NCBI RefSeq assembly: GCF_008831285.2
Contig: NC_045139.1
Span: 33,765,706-33,829,705, forward strand
Direction: 5' to 3'
DNA: 64,000 nt
Source of the DNA: Nymphaea colorata
Lineage: Eukaryota > Streptophyta > Magnoliopsida > Nymphaeales > Nymphaeaceae
The notes under the pieces are model-generated. The model had not been told where the DNA came from, made no database searches, and saw only the letters and a list, made by a program, of their open reading frames with translations. Shown here in pieces: positions 49,151-60,109 of the stretch (its first letter is position 1; each line of letters starts with the position of its first letter). Made by a program: the position numbers and the translations under genes.

Positions 49151-52100
49151 CATATTCATGAATTGATAAAGGACCTTAAATACATAAAAAATTGATATGT
49201 CCCGAGAGGTAGTGGTGCAAGGAGATTACTGTAGTCGTACACTCCTCCGTCTGCACTGGATGGTCCACAGGGTATTGGGCGGCACAAAGGTGCGGGGTTT
49301 TGTTATACTATTGTTTGGAGAGCAAGGCATCTCCTAGTCCCTCAACCTGGGTGCCTACAGGGGCCGGTCTCACCACTTCAAGTAATACAGGTGGTTAGGT
49401 CATGCTGCTGCAGTGGCGATCTGGGATATCTCAAGAAGCTTCACTTTAGGTTACTCTTGATCAGTTTGGATCAAAGACATGTTCTGTGTTAACTATGAGT
49501 TGTGCCCATAGGGTTTTCTGTTATTTGCTCATCACGATGACCATGTTCATTGTTAATGGACCACCGTTGTAACTTCGCTACATATGGAAGTCATGTATAC
49601 ATCACTCATGATAATATGATATAACTTTAATGTGCATTATGAGTTGATGACTTATGGATGTTGACCATAAAGTCCTCATATGAATTTGTTTGACATAATC
49701 ATATATTTATTTTGCTGGGCCATGTTCCATACATGGCTGGATGTTACCATACTCAAAGGAAATCTAATCATTTTTTTTATCTCCACAAGTAGTTCTTGAG
49801 TGATCATAGCTACAGAATTGACATCCTTAGTCTTCGTGATGGACCGACATTGCCAATCTGGACACTGCATCAAGTCTAGGCTTTGTGGATATTTTAGTTG
49901 TTTGAGTCTAAGTGTTTTTGTGTGGGATCAAACAAGGGTGTCTCTTAGAAAATGTTGGTGTTTGATTTGTTTACATTTTTTGTCATTGCTCAAGTTTGCT
50001 TAGAGTGAAACTCAATGTTTACTTATGAATGTGGTAGTTATCTCATATGTAAGACAGTGCACCAGCAAACAACAAGGTGTACCATGAAATTATATTGTAT
50101 AACATAGTAGCAGTTGTATGAAACACCATGAAGGCCATATTGTGTGACACACCGTACCTTGGTATTGTCTTCCTTTTTGCTCTTTGCCTTCACCTTCAGA
50201 GCCTATGGAAGTGCTTGTTCGATTTCTTTGAATGTCTATCCTTTGAAAAAAAAATCTAACTCTGCAAAAGCAATTGCCTTTATCATTTGACATTGATGTA
50301 CAAGGAAGCACAACAACATCTTTATGAACTCACTGTCCTTTCCTTCTTATGACATTCCTGCCATTTCTACTTTGATGTCAAGTTGTCTTCAATGTCAATC
50401 TCTTCTCACCTTCCTTTCTTCAACCAAAACCCCTCTCTCTTATTTTTCTCTTGCATATCATCCTTGGTGGTGAGGAGTGCATGTGAAAATATTTGCAATG
50501 TCTGTGCAATGATAGGACATTCAAGTAAATATGCATATTGTACATTTTTTATCTCAAAGGTAACTAAGAGGTCATATATAAGTAGTTGAGTCCACCTCGT
50601 ATGTAAGGAAGGGATTGGGACCCTCCGGAACTAGTGGGATTGGATGAAGATAGGTGGAATGAAGATGGTCGGTTTTTCTTTTCTTATGGAAAGAAGATCA
50701 ATAAACAAGTCAATAGATCCTTCTTCTAATGAGAGGAAAAAGGAGGCCGGCTAGTGGTCAGTAATTGATCCGCTACTCATCAGGGTGGTGCACACAACTT
50801 GTTCTCAGCAAGCCTCCACTTTGTGGCTTGCCTCCCCTTAGGGCCACTCCCTACAAGTTAGGCGCTTATTCCCTATATTTTGATTTTGTTCTAAGTATGA
50901 TTAGACTAGCCTAATCAGGTTTAATACTATGTTTAGATCTTATGTATGATGAGGTCAAGATATTTGAAAATCAACAGCACGAGATAGGTATAGCACTACT
51001 GAAGAATAACTTTCTCTAGTGGTATGAGTGGAATGTGGCCTAAGGATGCATTTCTGGCACAAGGGTAATGTTTGCAACAAATGTTTCAACATCCTAGTGT
51101 CCAACAAGAGTTGTTGAAGAGGAAACATGCTTTCGCGCACCTTGATCACAAATGAAGAGGAAATTCATCTTGCACCCACTCATTACCAATGAAGAAGGTG
51201 TTCGCACCCACTCATTACCAATGAAGAAGGTATTCGGTTTCAATGCCTTTTTTGGTCTTCCATGAGTTCCCACATTTTTTCTCCATTATATTTCATTGAA
51301 CACAATCAGAACTACTTGTTTGTCAGCACTCAATTCTAACCCTCATTGCCCCCACTAGCCATTGAAAACATTGTTGATCACCTCAGAAGGTGATCGATTT
51401 CTTTTTCTTTTTTTTCCTTTCAAATTTTTTCACACTACAATAGTTTCCTGCCACCTGTCCCTTTTTCTTATTTGTTTATTTCCAGATGTGTTATAAACCC
51501 ATAGATAGCTTTAATTGTCTCTCTCTATCTCTATCTGTGGAAATTAATTTTATCATGTCAATTTCTTTGGTGGGAATGGAGCTTGTCAATGGTTTTTTTT
51601 TTTGTTTCCTTGCATTACTTCAAAAACGAACTTTCCGTTTCTCATTTCAATTTTTTTAGGGTTTTTATAGCTCAATTTGGTTGTTTGTGGATTTTTTTAT
51701 GTTTTCTAAATGAGAAAGATCAATGTGGGTGATGCAAAGGAGAATTTTGTTTAGGAAAAGGTGTTGGAGATGCTTGTTGATGAAGGGCAGCAACACAGTC
51801 AAAAAATTATATTCCAGAGTGAAGCTGATAAAGCTATAACCACTATTCATTCTTTATGCTATTCCCATTTTTCCTCGAGTATTCAAAGAACTGGTTTCCA
51901 TGCTTGTTTTTCTATGATTTTCAACCATTGTACCTTGGTGTTCTTCATGGCAACAGAATAGCTTGTTCAAACAAATAAACTTGGTATATACACATAGTTG
52001 TATGTAGATTCTTGACAAATAAACATGTGTCTACTGCTATCATATTTATCTATATTATTTAGCAACTAAAATTGCAAGAGAAAGTGGTCTGGTACTATGT

Positions 52101-52797
52101 GTACCCTGAATGTAGAGTAACTGGAGATAGGACAGAAAGAATTGAATGAGATTTTATTCCAGTGACGTGCTTCTAATGCCCTCATTTGCTGCTTACAAAG
52201 AATTTTACTCCATATGACCAAGAGTCATTCCAAATGTTTCAACACCTATCCTGGTTGAAGTTCCTGACAGTTCATGTACATACACGTGATGATATTTGTT
52301 ACCTCAGTTTTCACATTTAGCAATTCATCAGTGGAATAACCTTCTGGTTGATTATGTGTGAATGAACACTAGCATTTCCAACCATGGACAATGAGGAGCA
52401 ATGCTGGTGCTCTTGGTAATTCGTTCTTAGTTATTGGTAGCTTGAATGGGAGTCTGACTTAGTAGGGACATTAACAGAACTCTGTTTTTCTGATTATGGG
52501 CTGGAATCTGGGTTCAAAATGGATATGTTGCATGTGAGAGACAATAAAATCTAATTAGTGGTCAGATTTGGACAAATGGGTAATTTTATATCCAAATATG
52601 AATCTATGATTAAATTTAACTCACCAAGCATCCAAACCAAAAAGTTGTACATCGGTTCTCAGGTAAGGATCTAAACTTTTGTTTGAACCATACCTTATTA
52701 CGTTGTCTTGGCTTGCTTTCCCTTCTTCACTACTAGTACTTTCTGGTTTTTTAGCTGAAGTTGGTAGTTAGTGTGTGTGTATTTGTTTGCCTTCATT
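49151..52797. other. Intergenic or intron-like DNA, no gene seen
   Basis: Mostly AT-rich. Two stretches are less AT-rich (about 49200-49460 and 50590-50860) and may be decayed transposon pieces, but neither shows motifs or ends. Near 51762-51870 a short open frame (starting MLVDEGQQHSQKIIFQSEAD) has ordinary amino-acid composition, but an in-frame stop lies just upstream and no splice sites frame it well. Confidence 0.4.
51172..51235 (+). repeat. Tandem duplication, 32 bp x 2
   Basis: gcacccactcattaccaatg and the bases after it, through gaagaaggt, occur at 51172 and 51204. Confidence 0.9.
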
Positions 52798-53123
<326 letters not shown>

Positions 53124-53779
53124 GATATGTTGAAAATTGAAAAGTATATCGAAATAAAAGCACTCATTAACTATTGTCGTCCCTTTCTCATGTGTGGATG
53201 AGCTGAGAGTGACGCAAAGTGTTTGCCATGTCTAATCAATATATAGCATAAATTTATCACATGTACATTGTGTACATGTATGTGGTTACACAAGACACAC
53301 AAGCATCTAACTTTTCTACACATATATTGATCATGTAACACATGAATTAAGCAACATGCATTGTTCAATGAAAAGGGAAATTTCTGAAAACCTAGCTTTT
53401 TTAGGAAATAAGACTGGTCTTATTCGGCTCACAGAACTTTGGTCATAAAGAGCTGAGGCTTGGCATATTTATAATAAATGTAATAAGGCTTTACCTTGAA
53501 CGAGCATTGGTAAGACCTGCGTAGTTCATCCATTTCATTTACAAGCTCTAGATTGGCTCCTTTGATGGTGCATAGAATATGCATATGTAAAAAAGGTACA
53601 ATATTTTCCTGTGGTGATAATTTGTTTTTTATTTAGAATACCATGTATGTCATAGTTTCTGATGAAAACAGCCATATTACTGATTTTTTTGGTCCCATAA
53701 TTTAAAGTTTGAATTAAAATTGTGGCTTCCATTTTTCCCATCAGTAGCAAGTAATGTTATGTTGCATTTCTATTTGCAG
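53124..53779. other. AT-rich DNA upstream of an exon-like segment
   Basis: Stop-dense AT-rich sequence ending in a pyrimidine-rich stretch and tatttgcag, a good plant splice acceptor. Nothing coding is seen within it. Confidence 0.4.
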
Positions 53780-53994
53780 GTTGGTAGATACATTATTAAC
53801 CTTCACCTGATGGGCTACTCCTATTTAAGGCCCACCAGGTTGATACTAGAGAACTGAGGACTAATATTGGTGCTTTGTCAATTTCTGAATATCTTGGAGA
53901 ACATGGAGGACGATTTTCTCATGTACAACATTCTGGAACCATGCTACAGAGCATACAAAGCAGTCCTGTTAATAGTGATAAAGTTGCTAATTAA
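53780..53994 (+). other. Exon-like segment, possible last exon of an unidentified gene
   Basis: A consensus acceptor (tatttgcag, AG at 53778-53779) is followed by sequence open in one frame from 53800 to a TAA at 53992-53994 (64 residues, no ATG at its start). The residues include DTRELRTNIGALSISEYLGE and HGGRFSHVQHSGTMLQSIQS, a low-bias composition unlike the AT-rich surroundings. This frame has a stop at 53797-53799, just inside the predicted exon, so either the true acceptor is further in or the segment carries a frameshift. A second frame from 53780 ends at a TGA near 53855. I do not recognise the family. A terminal exon, a captured fragment or a pseudogene are all possible. Confidence 0.35.
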
Positions 53995-54989
53995 GGTTTA
54001 TTTATTTTTCGCTCTTTTATGTAACTTCTCTTTTCTCCACTAGCATGATGTGAAAACACAGATGTGAATTTTTGAGAAGCTATAGTATTTAATGAAGACA
54101 ATTGACATTCTCAGTATGGTCAAGCACAACATTCAAAAAATGGAAGTACTTTTGGATTCCCTGTAGTGCATATTCAAAGTGATACATATATATATATACA
54201 TGGTTGCAAATCCAAGATGAGTGACCTCTTAACTCAAAGACATTTTTTTCTGGTTTTTCTTGTCTTCCATCATATTTATATTTTTCTTCTTATTAAGAGG
54301 AACTTTTAATGGAAATATGATATATATGTCATGCATGGAGTCATGGAAGTAATTCAACATTTGTTGTAAGGGGAACATATGAACCAGATCTCACCAGCAC
54401 CTACATGATCCATTTAGATCTAGAATTTAAATTTGGACTTTGCAGTTTGTATCGTAGAAAGTACTTGGACAATGAAGCCATAAGTATTAATGCTCAATGA
54501 GAAAGCTTTTTTCATCATGGTAGTTATTGTTTAGGAATATTTGAATCACAAGGTATTGAGATTCACACATCAAGATCATAAATACCTCTATTAGCTAGTA
54601 AAGAACAGTTGAAGTTAGGATTCTCCATTCCATGTTTTAGTTTATTTATGTAATGTTTTCCTATACAATGCAACATGTTGAGGGATTGAAGGCAAATTTG
54701 ATATATTATGATGTGATACATTAGGCCACTAGAGTTGAGAAATTTGTGACTAGTTGGTGTTTCACATTTTACAAGAAGAAAAAAATCAACCTATAAAATT
54801 TGTGAGATTGTGATATGAAATGTTTGTTCTTGTACCTTATATTGAGTTCCTAAAAGCATGGACCTTATACTTGTTTATTCAGTTTAATTGATTTTAAATA
54901 CTCATCTTCTAAGATGCCGAAGCATCTTCTACCTACTTTTCATTTAATATTTGAAATCTAGTACCAGTCAGAATTCACTGATATCGGGA
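53995..54989. other. AT-rich intergenic DNA, no gene seen
   Basis: Stop-dense on both strands, with a short TA run near 54186-54198. No repeat end or coding segment is visible before the Gypsy relic begins. Confidence 0.55.
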
Positions 54990-54992
54990 TAG

Positions 54993-55235
54993 AAGTAGCT
55001 TCCTCAGATTTGTTGGTGGCAGCATCTCAATAATTCCTTTGCCTTAGAGGGATCCATTTAATTCTTCTTTTGCTGACCATAAATCTCAAAAGTTTACTAG
55101 ATTCCACACCAAAGACATACTTCTGTAGATGTATTGTAAAAGCCTATCAAATGCTCGAGAAAGAATAATGATGTGATTCTCCATGGTCTTTGACTTAATT
55201 AGCAAATCATCAACATATGCATCCCTGATTTGATG
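54993..55235 (-). pseudogene. Fragment of Ty3/Gypsy reverse transcriptase
   Basis: The polymerase active-site motif YVDD is encoded at 55206-55217 on the minus strand, within AYVDDLLIKSKTMENHI. After a frameshift comes YVFGVESSKLLRFMVSKRR, then after another EMLPPTNLRKL. These correspond to the conserved stretch after the YVDD box in plant Ty3/Gypsy RT (family pattern K-C-x-F-G-V then a G-K-L-L-G-F motif and an E-M-P-P-P motif). Three frames are needed over 240 bp, and the fingers domain, RNase H and integrase are absent. Not functional. Confidence 0.82.
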
Positions 55236-55349
55236 CATTTGATCCTAGAAAATGACTTGCTTTGTGTTGGTTTGGCCTAGATTGTGCATGGACTTGAGAT
55301 TGCCAATTTCTTGTCATCATCTTTCTTGTAGTAGTTCAGATGAGTTTCT

Positions 55350-56176
55350 ACTTTGAGACAACTAACCCTGAACGCTCTATTGTCTTGGCTAGATTATAAA
55401 ATAACGGGTTCTCATGTTGTACAACGTGGTGCATAATGTGCTCTTGGAAACCGCCAAGTTTCATAGTAAGGGCATGGTCCTCTATCATTAGAGTTTTCAT
55501 TTTACTACCTGTAGATTTCCTACACTAAATGAAATCCCAAGTCGATTTTCCAAGTTCTTGGTGTATTCCCATGAGAGTATCAATCGTGAGGACTTCATAA
55601 CTTATGGCCTCATCAAAATCATTCATGTTGGATGGATCTATATGATCCATATACTATTGTGTCACCTCTCCTTCTAAGCCCCTTGGGAAACATACAAAAA
55701 GGGCCTTGTTATTGTCTCGTAATTTGCCGCATTCAGCAAAGAAAATGCCCAAGTGTGCACATGTGGGTTCTCATACCCTTTGAATTTTTTGAACTTCTTG
55801 AAGTCCCTCAAGGTCTTCATCATCAAGACCTTCATAGAAATCTTTTCTAGAATAATGCCATTTGCCTTTGTTCTCCATGTTGTGTATGGATTGCTGATCT
55901 ACTCTTGAGAGATTGCATGGTGTCAGTTGATTTGCCAGAGCCTCCCTTGGTTGAGGCCCCTGCTCTTGTTTCTAGATGACCCACCTCCTCCACTATTCTT
56001 CATCAAATTTTCAAACATCTTATGAAATTTAGTGAGGATCTTTGGTCGATCTCTACATCATCTTTTTCTATTTCAAATTGTTTATCCTCAGAGATGTTGG
56101 ACCATTCATTTTACTCTAACTCAATTTCTTCTTCATCTACCTTGAAATTCTTCCTTGATCCAGTTCTATGGGCCAT
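55350..56176 (-). pseudogene. Broken Ty3/Gypsy gag-like gene
   Basis: Gag packages retrotransposon RNA into virus-like particles. A possible start codon lies at 56174-56176 (MAHRTGSRKNFKVDEEEIEL, then a stop). The N-terminal core FKKFKGYENPHVHT near 55755-55815 and the next block, LGIFFAECGKLRDNNKALF, lie in different frames, so there is a frameshift near 55752. From 55752 down to about 55350 one frame is open apart from two TAG codons. It carries HQELGKSTWDFI and EDHALTMKLGGFQEHI, matching the usual order of a retrotransposon gag domain. The first TAG sits where such proteins usually have a Trp, consistent with a TGG-to-TAG transition. Family assignment is by motif recognition only. Confidence 0.7.
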
Positions 56177-59100
56177 ATATAGTGTCTTGCTATTGCTTGG
56201 TTCCTATGAAATAGAGACATTTTTTAAAATTATCATTGTACATACATAATGGAGTCAAGACAAACCAATTAGACAAAATAAAAGTTGGCCAAATTTAGTA
56301 AAGGAATTGTGCCTAGTTGGGTCAATCCAATAGAGGTACTAACAGCATGATGAACAAGTTTGACCCAAAATAGGTGAAAAGAGATATTTGGAGAGATGGA
56401 TTGATAGCATAAGGTAGGATTTTGGACTCCTAAACAGTTTTGATGAAGAAAATGGGACAACATTATTAGAAATTCACTTCTAGTTTTTGTAAAGAAAGTT
56501 TATAAAGGCATGAGATGAGGAAAGCACGGTCATGCAGGGATTGGAATACAACATACCCTAGAAGACATGGTTCTATGATGCCTATTTGAATGAGTCTTGA
56601 AGTCCTAAGCTAGATCTTATTCCATATGAAGTTATGCCAACGTACTTGGATAAATTCCAATACATGTAGCATAGACTCCTCATTGGGTTCTATGGTTCAG
56701 GGCTCCCAATTCTCCTTGGGTCTTACTAGCATATGGTATCTATTGTCTCAGTACATGGTACAGGGAGGTCCAATACCGTCTTCAGTAGGTTGATCTAGTT
56801 GTCGAATTCTGTTAATGGTGTTTGTTTGCATATAAAATTTTCATCCTATATGTATACTATAGTAAATAAGACTTGTTAACTGTACTCGCTTTCGTCTTCC
56901 CATATACATCAACCTGAGAGACAGGATGCGACCTGTCGGTATGAGGTTTATCTGTTCATGGTGCCTTTACTAGGGGTAATCAGACTAAGGACTGGACCAA
57001 AATGTTCCAATTCCTAAATCCACTTGTCATTCAAATACTGAGAAAGGATCTAATTTTAAAATCATGTAGGTTTTTAAAATTTAAGTAGGTCTCAAAGAGG
57101 GACTCATGAACAATGAGAAATTAATTTGATATCCATTCATGTCTAGTTCATCATAGATCTATGCAAATTGGTGAATTAAAGCTAAAATGTTGCAAGTAAA
57201 AATAGATCATGTAGACTTAAAATTTGACCACTACTAGGACTCAAGGGAAGGACGTGGACCCATTTCTGGGGAATTTGGATCCAATCCATAAACTTGAGAC
57301 CATGATCTGAAAGATTCTAATTTAATTCTTCTTATTTTCATGAAATTATGGTTCTAAATTTGAAATGAGAGTTGTCATAGAGTCCCAAAATGTTATAGTC
57401 TAGAATTGTCATCCATAGTTCATGATACAGACGTCAAGTTCTGAAATTCAATAAATTTTGATCTTGTATTTATGACGTGGTCTTCTAAAATCCAAATTTA
57501 GACAAGTTAGATCTAAATTTGACAGAAAACATGATACAAAATCCTTTATTTGGGAATCAGCCTAGGGTTTATGATCCAATACTTATGCTCAAAATCCATA
57601 ATCCAAGCTCCATGATCCAAATCCAAGTTCCAAATCTAAAGTTTGGGATCCAAATAATCATATTGCTTGAGATCCAAATCGAAATATGCTAGACTTGGGC
57701 TTAGTGTCTTGGTTTAGATCAACGTGAGAGATCCAATACTCTTGAATCGAGATCTGGGATCTAACCGGGCTGAGGGTTAGGACGCCCAAGAGGACTAGAT
57801 GTAGGAGTTCAAACCTACCTAAATTGGGTCTAGTTTTGGGACAAATCTAACTTGGAATTGTTAGACTATATGGTTTATAATTTCGATTTCATGTTGAATT
57901 CATTTTGAAACCTTGTAAAAATAGGTCTAGTAAAAGGTCAGCTAGGTCCTACCTATAGGTTTTTAGGGTTTTGAGTAGTGGGCTGTAAGACCAGTCTAGG
58001 TGAGGTTTTAGAAAACCGATCTAGGGTTAGACTCCACATCTACAAGATCTAGGGGTTTTTGAAATCTTTTGAAGATGTTTATCTTTAAATTATTTGAAAA
58101 ACCTATGGTTTTTTAAAGTGGACCTGCGTGAGGACTAGATTGAGTCTAGGTGTTCACATGCTAGGTCTAAATGCCTCAAGGCATGCTACTGGGCAAGCCT
58201 AGTGCACCATTAAATGGGGGTGCACGTGGGTGTGAGATGACTAATGTGCATGTTTAAGATCCTGTGCTATGAATGATGATTTTAACATTGAAAGTAGAGA
58301 TTACATGCATGACTAAAATAAAATGAACTAAGTAGAAACTAGAAAATTAAAGAGAGATGGGGATGAGAGGGGCATATCTATCTTGTGCGTCTAGCTTAAG
58401 GACATTAATTTAAATTGTATGCTAAGAAAACAAATTATCTAAAACTATTGCATTACTAAAGCAAATAAAATGACCTAGGAGTTAAGCAAGAAATAAATTA
58501 AGCTAAGCATGCATAATGCAAAAAGAAAACTAAAGCATTCTACCAAGAAAATGGGAAAAAAACACTAAATTGCAAATAAGAAAAGAAAGAAGAGGGAAAA
58601 AATTGCCTAAACCTAGAGACCTAATGTCTTCAGTGAGCCTAGTTGGGTCTTGGTTGAGTGCTACTACTGCCCAAACTTGAGACTTAGACCAAATCTCATT
58701 TTAAAAAATAACTTGAAAAGGGCCAAGATTAGTGAGCACCTCTTCAAAAAATTTCCCAAAGTTTTGGACCCTTAAACAGCTCAAGATTTTGTGGAGAGAG
58801 AGTGGTGAGCACCCCTTATTTTATGGGAGAGGGGGGCCGATCCTTCTTGAGAGGATCGATTGAGTACTAAAACTTTTGTCCTCTCTTTCCTCTCTCAAAA
58901 GGCAAAACTTAGTTAAAATGGTGTTCCAATTGAAATTGATACATTGCTATCTCAAATTTAATTTGAATTTGATTCCTCGAAGAGCAATGCGTGCATAGAG
59001 ATGTGTTGAATGATTTATGATAAGAAATTTAGATTGACATCAAGCATACATAGTGAATATTGCATTAATATAGAGTGGAGAAAACACACCATTTAAAAAA

Positions 59101-59644
59101 TAGTTTAAAATATAGAAAAAAGTTCATTCCAACCGCATAGAATACCAATTCAGATTTTGTCTGCGTCGATGTGTTTGGTATAGAATTTGCATAATTCATA
59201 TCCTTTCATATGAATTGACATTAAGAACATAGTAATAAATTCACGATGTGTTATATAAATATAATGTGCATTAAGCTCACATGTGGATCATGGCTCTAGG
59301 TTTGATATTCTGATCTAGATTTGGTTTCAGATTTGAAGAAGTTTCTAGAAGATGGATCTGGATATGATTTGAAGATCTAGACCATGATATGATATTGGGA
59401 TCTGAAATTTGAAATAATGGATCACATATATAAAATTTGGATAAGAGATCCATATATGGACTTTGGACATGAAACCTGGACATGAAATTTGGATATGATT
59501 TGAAATTGAGATATGGGAATGACATGAACCTGGACCTAGATCAACTTGGCCTAGATGGGCTCAGACTCAGCCACTTGTACTGGACCTAGACTGGGTTCAA
59601 TTTGAAATGGGTTTAGACCTAGGTTGGGTGTAGGATTTGGCTCA
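56177..59644. other. Repeat-derived intergenic DNA, no gene seen
   Basis: AT-rich. Around 57400-57800 and 59280-59540 the sequence is made of degenerate gatccaaat and gatctgaaat-like words, a low-complexity texture also seen near 62700-63000. Runs of ggtctaggt and ctaggcttggg words occur near 58100-58200 and 59540-59640. It is probably the non-coding part of old LTR retrotransposons, but no ends could be paired. Confidence 0.4.
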
Positions 59645-59649
59645 AGTTG

Positions 59650-59839
59650 TGTAACACGTCAAATATTTAGTCCTATATTGAAGATTGTGAGGGATCTTCA
59701 TGGGCTTATAAAAGGGGTTACTGAATAGATAGTTGTCCTAGTTTCTAGCCTTTTTGGGGTTGGAGTCGAAACTACTAGGAGGTGGGTTGAGATTCGTCGA
59801 ACTAGGGACCCGAGCCCAGGAGTGGGTCGGGTTGTTACA
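59650..59839 (+). repeat. TRIM 5' LTR (190 bp)
   Basis: Begins TGTAACACG and ends GTTGTTACA, giving short inverted termini (TGTAAC / GTTACA). A TATA box (ttataaaa, 59706-59713) lies where the LTR promoter is expected. Confidence 0.93.
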
Positions 59840-59840
59840 A

Positions 59841-59855
59841 TGGTATTAGAGTCGG
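59841..59855 (+). other. TRIM primer-binding site
   Basis: tggtattagagt lies one base after the 5' LTR and matches the initiator-Met tRNA primer-site consensus TGGTATCAGAGC at 10 of 12 positions. Confidence 0.85.
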
Positions 59856-59900
59856 TTCAACACTCGGGCCCAAGGTCTCACATACGCGAACGCGTGTTCC

Positions 59901-59914
59901 TTAAGGGGGTGGAT
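59901..59914 (+). other. TRIM polypurine tract
   Basis: ttaagggggtggat directly abuts the start of the 3' LTR, the expected site for plus-strand DNA priming. Confidence 0.75.
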
Positions 59915-60104
59915 TGTAACACCTCAAATATTTATTCTCTTATTGAAGATTGTGAGGGATCTTAAAGAGCTTATAAAAAGGGTTACTGAATAGATAGTTG
60001 TCCTGCTTCGTAGCCTTTCTAGGGTTGGAGCCAAAACTACTAGGGGGCGAGTTGGGATCCACCGAACCAGGGACCTGAGCCCAGGAGTGGGTCAGGTTGT
60101 TACA
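59915..60104 (+). repeat. TRIM 3' LTR (190 bp)
   Basis: Same length as the 5' LTR and about 86% identical by hand count. It keeps TGTAACACC at the start, ttataaaa (59971-59978) and GTTGTTACA at the end. Confidence 0.93.
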
Positions 60105-60109
60105 AGTTG

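Larger units (their letters stand above)
54990..56176 (-). mobile_element. Degenerate Ty3/Gypsy retrotransposon relic
   Basis: Read on the minus strand this is a gag-like region followed by a short reverse-transcriptase piece, in the usual Ty3/Gypsy order. Only about 115-130 bp separate the recognisable gag end from the RT motif, so the protease and the N-terminal RT are deleted. Several frameshifts and in-frame stops are present. No flanking LTR pair or target duplication could be located. It is a dead internal fragment. Confidence 0.75.
59650..60104 (+). mobile_element. Complete TRIM retrotransposon (455 bp)
   Basis: Two 190-bp direct repeats that start TGTAACAC and end GTTGTTACA enclose a 75-bp internal segment. 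The segment has a primer-binding site just after the left repeat and a purine tract just before the right one. The element is flanked by a perfect 5-bp target duplication, AGTTG (59645-59649 and 60105-60109). This is the defining layout of a terminal-repeat retrotransposon in miniature, a non-autonomous class in plants that codes for nothing and must borrow polymerase from other elements. The LTRs differ at about 27 of 190 positions by hand count, mostly transitions, without indels, so the insertion is old. Orientation is + by the order of primer site and purine tract. Confidence 0.93.
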
